Source of the DNA: Eupeodes corollae | Lineage: Eukaryota; Arthropoda; Insecta; Diptera; Syrphidae | NCBI RefSeq assembly: GCF_945859685.1 | Contig: NC_079147.1 | Coordinates: 267,768,572 to 267,832,571 of the forward strand | Length of the DNA stretch: 64,000 nucleotides | Direction of reading: 5' to 3' | Shown: positions 33,643-45,194 of the stretch, one piece after another | Layout of the letters: each line of letters starts with the position of its first letter | How positions within the stretch are numbered: the first letter of the stretch is position 1 | Notes under the pieces: generated by a model | The model's input: the letters and a program-made list of their open reading frames with translations, nothing else | Databases searched by the model: none | Told to the model about the DNA's origin: nothing | Position numbers and translations under genes: made by a program

Positions 33643-34073
33643 CTATTCTTCATTCAACAAAGATACACTACACAGAAATGCAAGATAGATACGGACTGTG
33701 CAAACACTCTTAAGTAAGAACATATGCAAAGAGTCTGTAATTTTAAAGTACATCGTGCTCAAGATACTTGAAATTCAATACCCAAAGGGCTCTGTTTCTT
33801 AAAAAATATATATACATATATGTACCTTTGTGCAGATCTAAAGTCTTCGAACGAACAAATGAAGGAATGAACGAACGAACCTCTTTTCGTTGTAAGAACA
33901 AATGTAGACATTAGAACCTAACACAACATACATAATCAGATATAGGTACGTGATGCAGTAAGTACACTTATGTATCTGCAATGCTTATATATGCATGCGT
34001 GTGCAAAAGATTAGAATTTGTCGAACATAAACATAGATAGAGGGCAGTGCAAATACCTTTGGCATTCTTACAG

Positions 34074-34137
34074 ATAAATGTTGATGGAAATTTGTTTTGC
34101 TTTTTGCTTCTTTGGCTGATACTTGCTGCTGCTGCAG
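34074..34137 (+). CDS. possible 64-bp exon with a hydrophobic segment
   Basis: Bounded by an acceptor-like TTTGGCATTCTTACAG and a donor GCTGCAG followed by GTAAAG. One frame is open across it and encodes NLFCFLLLWLILAAAA, a membrane-spanning or signal-like segment. No neighbouring exon is identified, so this may be coincidence. Confidence 0.2.
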
Positions 34138-34239
34138 GTAAAGTTGCGTGCATCCTTACAAATTGGAAAACGTACTTTGACATTCATATTAAAGATATGA
34201 CTGACAAAGGTTTATCGAGTACAGATACTTAAAAGTTGC

Positions 34240-35430
34240 ATTCCAAAAAAAAAGATTTTTTTTTCAAGTTTGCTGCTCAGCTCTTTTGTTTTAGGAACTT
34301 AATTTAAACAAGAATGCTGCGTGACACACACGATATTGTTGAATGTGATTAGTGGAATATTTCTAAAGTTTGTTTTTGCCCTAAAGTTAAACTTATTTCA
34401 TTTTCTATGAGATTGATAGAAAAAAATGTATTCGTTTTTCTGCATCTTGCATGCTCTTGTCAAATTTCAGGAAAACGCAAAATATTTATGTCACAACATG
34501 TATACTTTACACCGGCTGTCTAAATTCCAAAATGCCAAGAAAATTATTTCAAAACTCTCGACATTGCAATCCCTCTCACACAATTGCCGCAGACACATAT
34601 TTCACTTGACATATCGTAGATGTCACCATAAAATATCATACCACCCGAACTAGTTATAGCTCTATGCGTGTTGTATTCTACTATAGTCTATATCTATTTA
34701 TATATATTTGCAATAGGCAATACTTATGTGTTTTATTCGTACCTAGATAATTTTTTGTTCAAGGAGTACACGCTTTTTTTGCATTGTAGTTAAAGGCGCT
34801 GCGCTGCTGGGGCAATGTAATGCAGCGAGAGAGAATATAATATTGTCCGTCTTAATTCATCGGCCGATAGTCGTTTGTTTTATATCTTTTCACACCTACC
34901 TACGCTGTGGATAGAAAAATTATGTACTCGAGTTGGTAAACCACATTTGATTGAATTTTTTCTATACTTCGAACCTTATAATAGAGCGCATATACATTTG
35001 CCCTATTATGGGCATTATTTTATTATTCTCCAATAGAACTGGAAATTTTTAACAGAAATAAAACAAACAAAATTAAAAGACAAACCAACAAGATTGTTAA
35101 AGGTAGCAAATATTAGGTATATAATTATTATGCAACATGTAATAATGACAATAAAGTTTGTAACTAGAGAAGGAAATTGTCACGTTTAACAAGCTGCAAA
35201 AACTGTTAAATAAAATCTCTTCCTGTGTGGGAGTGGAATTTTTACACAAAAAAGCAAACAAATTTGTTTGCTTCCACTTATTAAGTTTGATGAAAAGCTC
35301 TTTTGTTTTACTAAAAATAATAGTTATAGTATATTTAAAAGTGTTGCCATAAGGGATTTTTGTACATTGACAAGCGGCTGGAGGCTATATTATTGGAGCT
35401 ACAAAGAGTATGTGGCAATTGTAATGATAT
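34240..35430. other. stretch without a recognised gene
   Basis: AT-rich. Only short frames and simple TA-rich runs. No transposon ends noticed. Confidence 0.5.
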
Positions 35431-35686
35431 GTAGTACCCGTGGCATGATGGTAAGTGCGTTGGACTGTCATGCCAGAGGTCTTGGGTTTGATCCAAAGCC
35501 ATCTTAAGTATTTTCACGGGTACTGACCCTTGCGAGGAATGGAAAAATTCTTCAAGGGTAATTCTTGTCATAAAAAGTGCTTTCTCAAATAAGCCGTTCC
35601 GATTCAGCTTAAAACTGTAGACCCCCTCAATCCCTGACAACAGTACTCACACACAGTAATAGATGAGAGTTGTAAGTCACTACGCC
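35431..35686 (+). repeat. tRNA-derived SINE copy 3, 3'-shortened
   Basis: Plus orientation. Starts GTAGTACCCGTGGCATGATG, has GACTGTCATGCC and a box-B-like GGTTTGATCC, and keeps the body to GAGTTGTAAGTCACTA. It then departs from the family before the ATTTATT tail. No target duplication could be defined. Confidence 0.88.
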
Positions 35687-35853
35687 AGCCGCCGCGAAGC
35701 AGGAATCAGGCTTTTTTTGAGCGAAACACCTCATTTGTGTCATGACTTAACACATGAAAAATCCAAATGGAAAGCCTTGAACCTTCTTTAAAAACCTCTC
35801 GTCCGATCAATTTTATCTCTCCCAACATTTTCCACCACCAAATACACCGGTAC

Positions 35854-35899
35854 ACATACAAAAATATTACCGACCCACATACAAAAATATTACCGACCC
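35854..35899 (+). repeat. exact 23-bp tandem duplication
   Basis: ACATACAAAAATATTACCGA plus CCC occurs twice back to back (35854-35876 and 35877-35899) with no difference. No function is inferred. The flanks (35690-36095) hold no gene. Confidence 0.85.
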
Positions 35900-36099
35900 T
35901 AACCACTTTATTTTTTTTCCTTATCACCAAAACGTAAGAGGTCTTCGAACTTCGAACTTTCAAGAATTTCAAAAGATATTCTTATTCTTCCTGTTCATAA
36001 AAAAAGGAACAAAAAATGGTGTTGTAAATTACAGGAACATAGCCAAGTTTTTTTTAATTCTCAAGGTTTTCAAAAGCGTTGTCTACGACTCTCTCTATT

Positions 36100-36587
36100 T
36101 TCATTCGGACCTATTTTTTCTTCCCAGCATTATGCATTCTTCAAAAGGCTAATCCACTACAATCAATACTACTGAATTTGTATCCAAAAATCTAAACGAA
36201 TTAGAGAAAGGGAATGAAGTGGACGTTATTACTACAGACTTTAGTAAAGCCTTTGATAAAATAAGTCAATAAACGCCTTTGATTTCTTAACATTTTTTAT
36301 ATCATGGCTCAGATTGTACCTTGAGAACCACAGATTCTCAATATCTGATCCCATTTATGCAAACTCGGGGGCCCCTAAAGGGAGACACTTTGGGCCTTTG
36401 GTATTTGGCTTAACTGTAACACTCATTTTAGACTTGGTGGGACAAAAATTTCATAGAACTCAATGTAGCTAAATGCCAATTCATAACATTGACCCGTAAG
36501 CGATTACATCTTCCCTACCGAACTTACAGTCTGCACGATGATGTTACCATTTATTCTGTTGGTTCTAAATTGTTTTTCAGTAAGGGC
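36100..36587 (+). pseudogene. jockey-like LINE RT fragment (family G), 5' part
   Basis: Plus strand: STTINTTEFVSKNLNELEKG, VDVITTDFSKAFDKIS (palm), a shortened middle, then FIELNVAKCQFITLTRKR after the catalytic region. YADD is lost by deletion. The LINE resumes at 37635 beyond a mariner remnant. Confidence 0.8.
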
Positions 36588-37575
36588 GGGTAGATGTTGA
36601 AATGGAATAAAAGAGGTTGTGTGTGAGGTATTAACAACATTTTTTTTATTTGAAAGTCGCATGTATGCCATTAAGTGTGGAATATGACATCATTCAAATA
36701 CCTGCCTCTGCTTCTTGCGGTGACAAGGATCCGAGTGGTCCAATTTTCAATGAGAGTTAGAGAGTTTCAGCTGAATTTGAGCGAAGGCCTGTATTATGTT
36801 CACCTTTAGGGCATCTGTCGATTGTGGTTTACTTGCAACACTTGATGAGACTTTAAGCAACCCCACAGGAAAAAGTGTAGCGGGGATAACCGCAACGAGG
36901 GATAACCTTACCCTTAAATCATTCATGCAAAATGTCAATAGTGGAGTTTACTGCGTAGCACGTAGCGCCGCGCCGCGGCCGTCCTGCTGGATCCATATGT
37001 CCTGACATATACTGCAATTTTGCTTGTTAACACAGCCATCCAAAAATCCTCTTCCAAACGATTCAAAGCCCAGTCAGCGCAAAAACGACGTTGTCTGTGG
37101 TCATGAACTTTGAGATCCTGGGTTAGTTGGAACTTGTAAGGGTGTAAGCCCAAGTCGCGACGCAAAATTTACCAAGTTCAAGTCTGCGAAAGGCCGAATT
37201 CTTGTGCACGGCGAAGAATATACTGCCTAGGATTCTGCTGTACACTTTCACGGAGTGCGACGATGTTCTCAGCCGATCCTGCGTTCCTTGATCGTACGCG
37301 TGTTAGCTGATTGTTAACTGAAACGGTCGTCTCAAATTCGGCCACCAAACGTTAAAGAGACGACTGTGAACGGCTATGACGTCTAACCTTAAATTGGCGC
37401 AATGCGCGCAACGTTTGCGTTAAAAAAAAACACTCGTTTTATCATTTGAATATTCTGTTCAATAGTATAACTTTTGGCATAAAAAGCTGAATAATAAAAA
37501 AAAGATTTGACAGATGCCAATTTAACAAAATGGCCACTACGGGGCGCCAAAATGTACCCGTGCCAATTCAAAAAC
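36588..37575 (-). pseudogene. mariner-like element ii (rosa-like), internally deleted, inside a LINE
   Basis: Minus strand. SYTIEQNIQMIK is the N-terminus. VAEFETTVSVNNQLTRVRSR, IVALRESVQQNPRQ and LRRDLGLHPYKFQLTQDLK form the HTH region and linker. The frame then drops from VNKQN straight to WIQQDG, losing the segment between first and second Asp. The C-terminal end gives STDALKVNIIQAFAQIQLK and a RSRGRYLNDVIFHT-like end. Possible poorly matched TIRs (GGGCGGGTAGATGTTG and GGCACGGGTACATTTTG). It separates two parts of one LINE. Confidence 0.82.
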
Positions 37576-37634
37576 AATTTCTTTGCAAAACAGTTAAATT
37601 TTCGAACATATTTTGATGATATAATTAACAACGC

Positions 37635-37800
37635 CAACTAAGTCTCTATACACCACCTTTATTAGACCTCCACTAGAATACGCTACTCGAGTCCGGTCCC
37701 CCTATCAGAATTCTTACTCTCGATTTGAAGTACGCGGTCTTCCTTTGAGTGATAATCTATTTTTCCTACCTTATGCAAATCGTTTAAGACTCTTTAAATA
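37635..37800 (+). pseudogene. jockey-like LINE (family G), 3' part
   Basis: LSLYTTFIRPPLEYATRV, SPYQNSYSRFEVRGLPLSDN and FLPYANRLRLF match the post-thumb region (SLVRPxLEYxSVVW type) of the LINE whose 5' part is at 36100-36587. It is cut on its right by the inverted copy of the tandem-array element. Confidence 0.75.
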
Positions 37801-37805
37801 ATAAT

Positions 37806-39172
37806 AAAAAAGAGGCTGGGATGCGACCCACACTGATAACTTCCCATCCCGTCTGTCGATTTGTTTTGTATAAAAGTTTGTCTATATGTACTCGTATTAA
37901 TTTTTACCAAATTTGCCGACTATTTTTCGTAGATTTTATTTTTTATGAAAAAACGGACTGTAGGATTTTTATATAAAAATTACTGAATATCGAAAAAAAT
38001 ATTTTCTGCGAAATAAAATAAGTTTGAAGCCAATATTTTTAATTTTTAAAAGCTATTTAAGTCGAAAGTAAATTTTTACCAAGTTTTAATATTTTTTTTT
38101 GTAGAGTTTTATTTTTTGTAAAAAAAATTTTCAATTCGATTTTTTTCAAAATTTTATCGAATGTTGAAAACAATATTTCTTATAAGATAAAATTAGTTTG
38201 AAGCCAATATTTCAAAATTTTGAAAAGATATTTGAGTCGAAAATCAATTTTTACCAACTTTTATACATTTTTTTAGGTTTTTATTTTTTGTAAAAAAACT
38301 GTCAATTTGATTTCTCTCAAAATTTGTCCTTATGTTGAAAACAATATTTCTTATAAGAAAAAATTAGTTAGAAGCTATTATCTCAAAGTTTTGAAAAGAA
38401 ATTTGAGTTGAAAATCAATTTTTACTAACTTTTATACATTTTTTTAAAGGTTTTTATTTTTTGTAAAAAAACTGTCAATTCGATGTTGAAAACATTATTT
38501 CTTATAAGATAAAATAAGCTTGAAGCCTAAATTTCAAATTTTTGGAAAGATATTTGAATCGATATTCAATTTTTACGAACTTTGAGTAATGTTTCTTTTA
38601 GATATTTATTTTTTATAAAAAAAACTGTTAGATTATTAGATTTTTCTCAAAATTTAATCAGATGTTAAAAACATCATTTTTCGTTGCACAAAATTGTTTA
38701 AGATATGAAATCATATTTCAGTCGTAAAATTTTGGAGGTGACAAATTTTTTTTCAGTTTTATTGATTTATAAAAAAAACCGTTACATTGATTTTTTCAAA
38801 AAATATATTTGTTTGGTATCACGTACAATATATTATATAAAATTTAATTCAAGTCTCTAGCGTTTTTGGTTCGTAAGATATTTAGGGTTAACCAAAATGT
38901 CCCCTTTTTTCAAACTTCTATGGTAAAAAAACCACCCACGCAATTTTCTTGAGAGCGCTTTCTGCATCTATTATCTGTATAACAAAATTTATTTCAAGTC
39001 GATATCTCTTCTGGTTCTTGAGCTATGGAGGACGAAAAAAACGTCGCGAACGTACGTACACACTCACGCACAGACATCTTTCTAAAAATCTTTTATTTCG
39101 ACTCTAGGGGCCTTAGTTTCAATTTGACAAATCGGACCCATTAGTCATTACAATAACTTCCTTTGGGAAGTT
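37806..39172 (-). mobile_element. large non-coding repeat with tandem array, copy 2 (inverted)
   Basis: Reverse complement of 10009-11596: starts AGAGGCTGGGATGCGACCC and ends CCTTTGGGAAGTT. Units with CTGTCAATT and TTACCAACTTTTATACATTT recur about every 170 bp, and the single-copy part (CGTCGCGAACGTACG, TGGAGGACGAAAAAAACGTC) is well conserved. The array is shorter and more diverged than in copy 1. It inserted at the end of LINE family G. Confidence 0.88.
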
Positions 39173-39179
39173 AATAAGT

Positions 39180-40540
39180 AAGTCTTAAGTATTGAAAATA
39201 ATCTTTTCGGTATGAAAATCCAAAATTTAAATTCATCATAATATTAAGGATTTTCTTCTTAATCAATTTGATAATCAAAATCTTAACACAAAAAACTTGT
39301 TTGGTTCCCTTAAGACCTGTAAGGCATTTATTTTTGACGTTGGGAGTGCTGATATGATAACAAGTTTAATTTTTTTGAGAATGCGAACTTTCATCATGAA
39401 TTGGATTTAAAGTATCAAGCTTAAAAATACACATCGTTTGATTTGAGCTGCACAGAGATTTTAAGAGTGAATGAAGTAATTTTCATTTGTTAGAAAACAA
39501 AAGCAACTGATTAAAATCGAAAAACAAAGTAAAGACAAACTAAGAAGGCCTGCAACGCCCATATTTGACAAATTAAACTTGTATCTAACTAAGAACTAAA
39601 GCCAAATATCCTGCAATGTTTCAAAGAAGTCCACTCTAGGAAGACTTATCTTTTAGTCAAACGTCAATATTTTTAATTAATATAAAGATGAAGAAAAGAA
39701 GGTAAAGGGTAGTCGAAAAGGTATTATTTGATTGGTTATATCTTTAAAGAAGAATAATACAAATTTTGCATTTCTGGGACCAACTTAGCACAGTTAAATT
39801 TGGTCGAAATTTTTCATCGACCCGTTAACAAAGTGGGATCCAATTGAAGACAAGTTGTAAGCCCTTTTACCAACTATAAACTATCTTCCACTTTTTTCGT
39901 ACTGTATTTTCTCTTTTACTTAAGAACGTGTTCTTTGTACTTTATTTTAAATTATCATTTAATAACCACAACCCGTTGTGCGATGTTGTCATATTTTTTT
40001 TATTTTTGTTGACTCAAGCTCATATTTTATGGATGTTGCGCATGACAGAGTGGTGTCCTTTGGGACTCAGCTTGCAATCAGAAAATAGAAGTAGAAGTAT
40101 ATTTGACATGCTTTGACTGCGCACATCCTCGCATATAAGCAAACTAAAAATAACCCAAGTTCCTTTCCATCATATCACATACCTTTGTATATATACGGAC
40201 ATACTATAAATATGGTTATCGCGCGACATCACGTCACATAAAAATCTAAAAAACGCCGCACTTGTTTAACGTGGTGGTCTGGTCAGTGGTCATGCTTCAA
40301 GTTTTGCCAAGTGCGCTTGACCAAAATGTCATTCAGTAATCGTTGTCGTATCATTGCCACATAGCCATTGCACATTCACGGTGCGGGTTGAATGGCAGGA
40401 TTTCAAGGTTTCTATCAGACTTTGTGTGTCTTTTTGTAATTGACGCGTTGATCTTGTCGTCCACTATAACGTACTTTCAATGTAACAATCTCTTAAAACT
40501 AAGTTTGTTTGAGCTCGCAGTGTCGAAGTAAGGTGACGTG
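39180..40540. other. stretch without a recognised gene
   Basis: AT-rich to about 40200, then rising GC content toward the candidate exon. No frame or repeat is supported. Confidence 0.45.
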
Positions 40541-40545
40541 ACTCC

Positions 40546-40999
40546 CATAAATAGATCTTCATCCCATCAGTTCGTCGCTCGTCCGTCCATCTATTGAATT
40601 TCGTCAGAACGTTCTATAACACATCACAAACTAAGAAGGAGGCAGAGGTATACCAAAAACAAAAAGGAACAGAGACTAATTCCAAGATACACCCCATACT
40701 AAGCTAAGCTATATAAGACGTATACAGACATTTGATACAGCTAAGAGCCTTCAAGTGATGATGCACATTTAACACGGTCCAGGACGACCGACGCGACGAT
40801 GGAGCGCTCCGAAACGGCCAACAGAACTGCAATTCATCTATACTCTCTCTGGATTCTTGGTCTCGCTCTCTGCCATACTTGTCGGTCCTCTGGGTTGTGT
40901 CGATACGATACGCAATATTATAGAGTTAGCAATGCGTGTCACAACCGGTAACTATACCGAGAGATTAGATTGCACCAATGGAGTTAGCAATTAGACATG
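40546..40999 (+). promoter_or_regulatory. candidate promoter and 5' exon of an unknown gene
   Basis: The block is less AT-rich and not transposon-like. CATAAATAG (40546-40554) precedes ATCAGTTCGTCGC, whose TCAGTT (40567-40572) fits the insect initiator TCAKTY; the TATA-like word is closer than ideal. Good donors follow: GTAACT at 40948 and GTATGT at 41000. Together they suggest a transcription start and first exon of a host gene whose other exons are not recognised. Confidence 0.35.
40799..40951 (+). CDS. possible 50-residue secreted peptide or signal-peptide exon
   Basis: ATG at 40799, stop at 40949-40951. The N-terminus MERSETANRTAIHLYSLWIL followed by GLALCHTC has a hydrophobic core typical of a signal peptide or anchor. 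The tail contains Cys (CRSSGLC, VSNACHNR). The frame crosses a GTAACT donor at 40948, so the true product may continue in another exon rather than stop. A short upstream ORF begins at about 40758. Could be chance. Confidence 0.3.
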   Translation: MERSETANRTAIHLYSLWILGLALCHTCRSSGLCRYDTQYYRVSNACHNR

Positions 41000-41002
41000 G
41001 TA

Positions 41003-41494
41003 TGTATTTTATAAAGGCTGAGAAGGAATCAACATTCATGAGCTCATGGAAGACAAGGATTGTCATGTTTTGTAATCCATATGATTATGCAAACCTAGGT
41101 ATGCATAATATGCACGCATACTCAACTCATCACACTGGGACGGACATGAAGTACCTTTTATGTTTTATTTTCTTCCTCTTTATATTGACTGTGTTTGAAA
41201 ACATTTAAAACTCATCAAATAATGTTTTATTTTAAGAAATTTGCATGTGAAAAAAGTTGTTTAAATGAGAAAAGAGTTAATCCAAAAGACTATAGAACCA
41301 ATGGGGTACATTTTATTTTAAATATCAGAGTCTAGCAAGCTGTGATATGAAGTACTTAAAATAGGTACAAAATGTCACCAAGCTACCATAAGATAAATCT
41401 GAGAAGATGTATTTAAAAGTTTCGTGGTGGACCAAATGTTATGCGGTCTTCAAGCATAAGAATTTTTAAATATGGATAAGATAAGATGACTATA
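41003..41494. other. stretch without a recognised gene
   Basis: AT-rich, with no coding frame or repeat supported; ends at the TA target of mariner iii. Confidence 0.5.
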
Positions 41495-42695
41495 TCGGGT
41501 TTTTCTATAGAGGGGTACAAAAGTTTTTTTGAATAAAACGAAAACGGTTTTGCAATAATTTATAATTTTGACCAAGTTGATGTTTATATTTGATTTAAGA
41601 ACAATTAAGGTGGTGATTCTCATCGGAATACGGTTTTTGATATCAATGAAATTCTTTATTTCTGTAAGAGTGCGTTTGATGCCAATATGTATGAACTCAA
41701 TTCCTTTTGCATGGCCATTACGCGCATGCTTGCATAAGTCCAGACGCTGGACTCCATTTCAAGCATAAACTCGCTGATACTGCTGCAATTTCACGTTCGA
41801 TATTCGTACGAAGTTCATCAATCGTCGCTGGCTTGTTGGCATAGACCATGGACTTGACATAGCTACACACTTACACAGGAAAAAGTCTAACGGCGTCAAA
41901 TCGCATGGTCCAGGCGGCCAAACAACTATAACCATTACTTGAGATAATATACATTTTCCGAACTTGGTTTCCAATAAATGTACTGTGACATTCGCTGTGT
42001 GGCTTGTGGCGCCATCATGTTCGAACCACATGTCCTCCAAGTCCATAGCAACCAATTGGGACCAAAAATATTCGGTCCGTAATTTTATCGGGATGTAATG
42101 ATGACTCATGGAGTACGTGTGAATTTCTGACTGACCAATACTGCATATTTTGTTCAATTAACCAAAAAATAAGCCTCATAGCTGAAGATGATTTTTCGAT
42201 AAAAATCCGAATCATTTTCAAGTTGTTGCCCAGCCCAATTCACGAGCATACGACGCTTCAGTTCTTGCGTCAATTTAATCTTGTTAGGATGTGGGCCAAG
42301 ATCTTTTCGCAAAATTCACCAAAACGACGTCACAAAGATGCCCAAAGCTAGAGAACGACGTGTGAGAGATACATTTGGGCTTTCTGCCTCAGCGGTAGCA
42401 ATATCCTCGACATTTAGGGCACGGAAGCATTTTGTACTGTACCTGATGTGGATTCAAATTTGCCCACTAAACGCCGCGCCGGCATAAATGGGCGTAGCGC
42501 TTTTATCGTTGAGCCCACTGACTCTGAATTTCGTTTGTAAATTTTAATAATTTCGACTCGTTGTTGGCTCGTATCATCATGAAATTGAAAACCTTACTGA
42601 AGAGAAATGCCAAAAGGGCGGCAAGAAATATGGCGTCGCTCTCGTTTGCTGTCACTGTCGCTCTACTTTTGTAGCGTCCCTGTTGAAAAACCCTG
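41495..42695 (-). mobile_element. mariner-like element iii (rosa-like), near full length
   Basis: Ends TCGGGTTTTTCTATAGAGGG and, read inversely, CAGGGTTTTTCAACAGGGAC; both TIRs continue to TACAAAAG, about 27 bp. TA flanks both sides (41493-41494, 42696-42697). Minus-strand transposase pieces: RRLVGKFESTSGTVQNA, QQLENDSDFYRKIIF-like, SYEAYF at the first-Asp site (normally SDEAHF), DMWFEHDGATSHTANVTVHL (second Asp) and GPCDLTPLDFFL (third Asp), with 42 residues between the last two. Multiple shifts and stops make it inactive. Length 1201 bp fits the superfamily. Confidence 0.9.
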
Positions 42696-42699
42696 TACA

Positions 42700-43083
42700 T
42701 TCAATGTTTCACTTTGAGTTTGTCAAAATTTTTAATTCTTTCCAATATTAAAAGATGTTAAAAGAGTTTAATTTCGTGAAAAGTGAAATTCATAAAGGGG
42801 AATGAATCAAAAAATAATAATTTATCCGGGTAAAAAGTTAAATGGGGTATCACGAGTAACGTTTTTCTTTCGGATATTTCCCTCTTTGGAAACAAAATTG
42901 AGTAAAATTTGACTTGAACATAGAACCTGAGTAAGGTCAATGATTCTCGAGAACTTTTTCTAGAGGAATCCTGAAACCAAAGGACCTCTCCACAATCATT
43001 AAACCCTCCCAAATAACCATGGCATACAAGCTTATGTCACCCTTCCTCCAACTGCATCTTATTACTATTGGAGTATATCTAAG
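42700..43083. other. stretch without a recognised gene
   Basis: No coding frame is supported. It lies between mariner iii and LINE ORF1-like sequence, and may contain LINE 5' UTR. Confidence 0.4.
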
Positions 43084-44190
43084 GTGTTAAATGAAATATG
43101 CCGTAGATCAGCCTGGCTGGGGCCCAAATTAAAAAATAGTTCAGTCTCTAACGGAGTATCCGGACAACTGGCGACCTCTAAAATAATTAAGCATTATCTC
43201 TATAATTTGAATCTCGGTTCAGGTGGATTTCCCTTTCTTAACAACTCGTGGGCAAATAGTGAACGAAAACAAACTAAAAAAGAAGAAAATGATGAGACGG
43301 GTAACTTATCTAGACCGGGTATTAGTTTGGTGCTGAAGCCTGTTGCCGTTTCTCCTCCAGCAAACACAGAGAAGGGAGCAGTGGCTATCCATAGACCCTC
43401 TTCTGTTGGTGAAAGCAGCGAGGGTAAGAAGTTAGCGAGGTAGTGGCAGGGCTGTGAAAAATGGCCCTACCACTACTATTGGGAGTAAACCTCTCTCAAA
43501 AGTTCAAAAAATTCAGAAATGGAAAGGAGTGACACTTTAAACGCCTATATAAACAAAGGCAGAAAGCTACAAAAATCTTGAAGGCCTCTGATGTATTATT
43601 GGAGGCTGGAATTCCACCGCAGAAAGAATCTCGCGTTGAATGGACAAAAAGTGTTTTTGCTGCAGAAAGACCACAACGACACCCAAATGGACTTTTCTTG
43701 TACAACAACCCTCAATCCCACTAACAGTACAAGTTTCAGCGAGCGACGCCACGAAGGGCAAAGCCGTGTTTGCGGTCATTGATAGGACCGATGCTGATGG
43801 CACAATATCGTTTGATCGAAGGCAGTTGGTCAAAGTAAAGCTCTCAGGTGGCTTTTTAAGCATTTTGAGAAAGCTTCCATAAGCGATGGAGGTTTGCATC
43901 AGGGTCATGTCAAATTCATGGTTTGTGATGATTGTGACATTTTGGTACTTAATTAAGAATCCTTTCTCTTCTACCGCTGACCATAGGTTCACCTAAAACA
44001 AACTAATCTTTGATCTGTGTGGACTAGATGTCAACCCACACAAAATCGAATTCGTAGTATTTTTGAGGAAATATAAGATCCAAATGGTAACCCTCCCTAT
44101 ATTAACAGAATCCAATTAAAGTTCTCAGACGAGGCTAAGTCTTATATTAGACAAAGACTAAAATAAAAACGTATACAAGAAAACAGCTCT
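43084..44190 (+). pseudogene. I-like LINE: ORF1-type fragments and an RT end
   Basis: Plus strand, several frames. 43300-43440: RPGISLVLKPVAVSPPANTE. 43690-43880: QVSASDATKGKAVFAVIDRT then FDRRQLVKVKL, a block of the gag-like ORF1 found in I/R1-type LINEs. After a gap, 44020-44150 reads LDVNPHKIEFVVFLRKYK and VTLPIL, the conserved block after the RT catalytic region. The internal RT is deleted. No frame is intact. Confidence 0.7.
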
Positions 44191-44239
44191 GATAATTGCC
44201 TCATCGGAGTGGTTTAACAAAAAATGTTCCACTCCGTAA

Positions 44240-44636
44240 ATTTTTGGAATCAATTCCAAAGCACACTATCCCCTAACTGGAATTACCCGTCAGTGGAACA
44301 GCTGTGACGCTCGGCAGTCCCAATGACGGAAATTCCACACCCCACCTCTTCCCCGCTCCTGCTAGGACGTCGCAAGCGACCCCAAAAAGGGACACCCCAT
44401 CCGGAGAGACAAAATCTGCGACATGTGGAATTGACTCAAAGGGTGAGGGCACACCCGGATTGGCATCGGTAGCGATTAAATCTGGAGGTGGACCCACATC
44501 TGTGACACACGGACATAGTTCTGGGCCGGCCAAAAAGAAGTCCAAGAAGTCACAGGCCAATCGAGACCAACGCAATGCCGAAAGGATTCTAGCCGCAGTC
44601 GGTGTCAGTTGGAACGTTTGGCTATAAAAGAAGTCT
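44240..44636 (+). pseudogene. LINE ORF1-like N-terminal fragment
   Basis: Open frame 44304-44627, Pro/Ser/Thr-rich then basic: LFPAPARTSQATPKRDTPSG, GLASVAIKSGGGPTSV, GPAKKKSKKSQANRDQRNAE, RILAAVG. Composition fits the N-terminal region of LINE ORF1 proteins. It is placed between RT and RNase H pieces, so it is out of normal order. Confidence 0.5.
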
Positions 44637-45190
44637 TGTCCTGGATTAAAAAAAACGCGATATCAACATCTTATATTCGCATTTTCTCAGATAGTCAGGC
44701 AGGTTTCAAATATCTGGACTCTGTCTCTACAAGCTCTAAGATCAATCTATAACTGTCGATCATTTCTAATGAAAATGGCACAACAGTTTAACCCGACTGG
44801 ATGCCGGGCCATAGATATATTCCAGAAAATTGTAAGGCAGATGAACTGGCCAGAAATTGTAAAGTATTGCTAACGCCAGACGCAATGAAGAAGCCAAACA
44901 TAAGATATAATAACATCACCACGTGTCAGATCACGAAAGACATCTGGCCTTCACTAGATTTTAAGCGCTCAAGTTGCTGCCTACCTCTTAACAAATCGCA
45001 TATAAGCTCGATAATCGGTATCATAACTGGGCACTGTCTAATAAAAAAGCACTCCCATGGCTAGGCGTAATCTCAAATGAATTTTGCAGAAGTTGTAATG
45101 ATCTAAACGATCTCAATCATATTACAATAATCAGTCTTTCACGTTTCTTTAGGAACTCAAACTGGTTTCATTGAGGTTAGAAGAAAGCCT
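44637..45190 (+). pseudogene. I/R1-like LINE RNase H fragment
   Basis: AIKEVLSWIKKNAIST (second RNase H acid), YIRIFSDSQAGFKYLDSVST (third acid), WMPGHRYIPENCKADELAR (His of the last box), then KDIWPSLDFKRSSCCL and GIITGHCLIKKHSHG toward the C-terminus. Same family as the minus-strand piece at 30510-31330. A few stops and shifts are present. Confidence 0.85.
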
Positions 45191-45194
45191 CAAG

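Noticed and set aside
43567..43992. 141-codon minus-strand frame
   Set aside because: Antisense to LINE ORF1-like sequence that has recognisable motifs on the plus strand.
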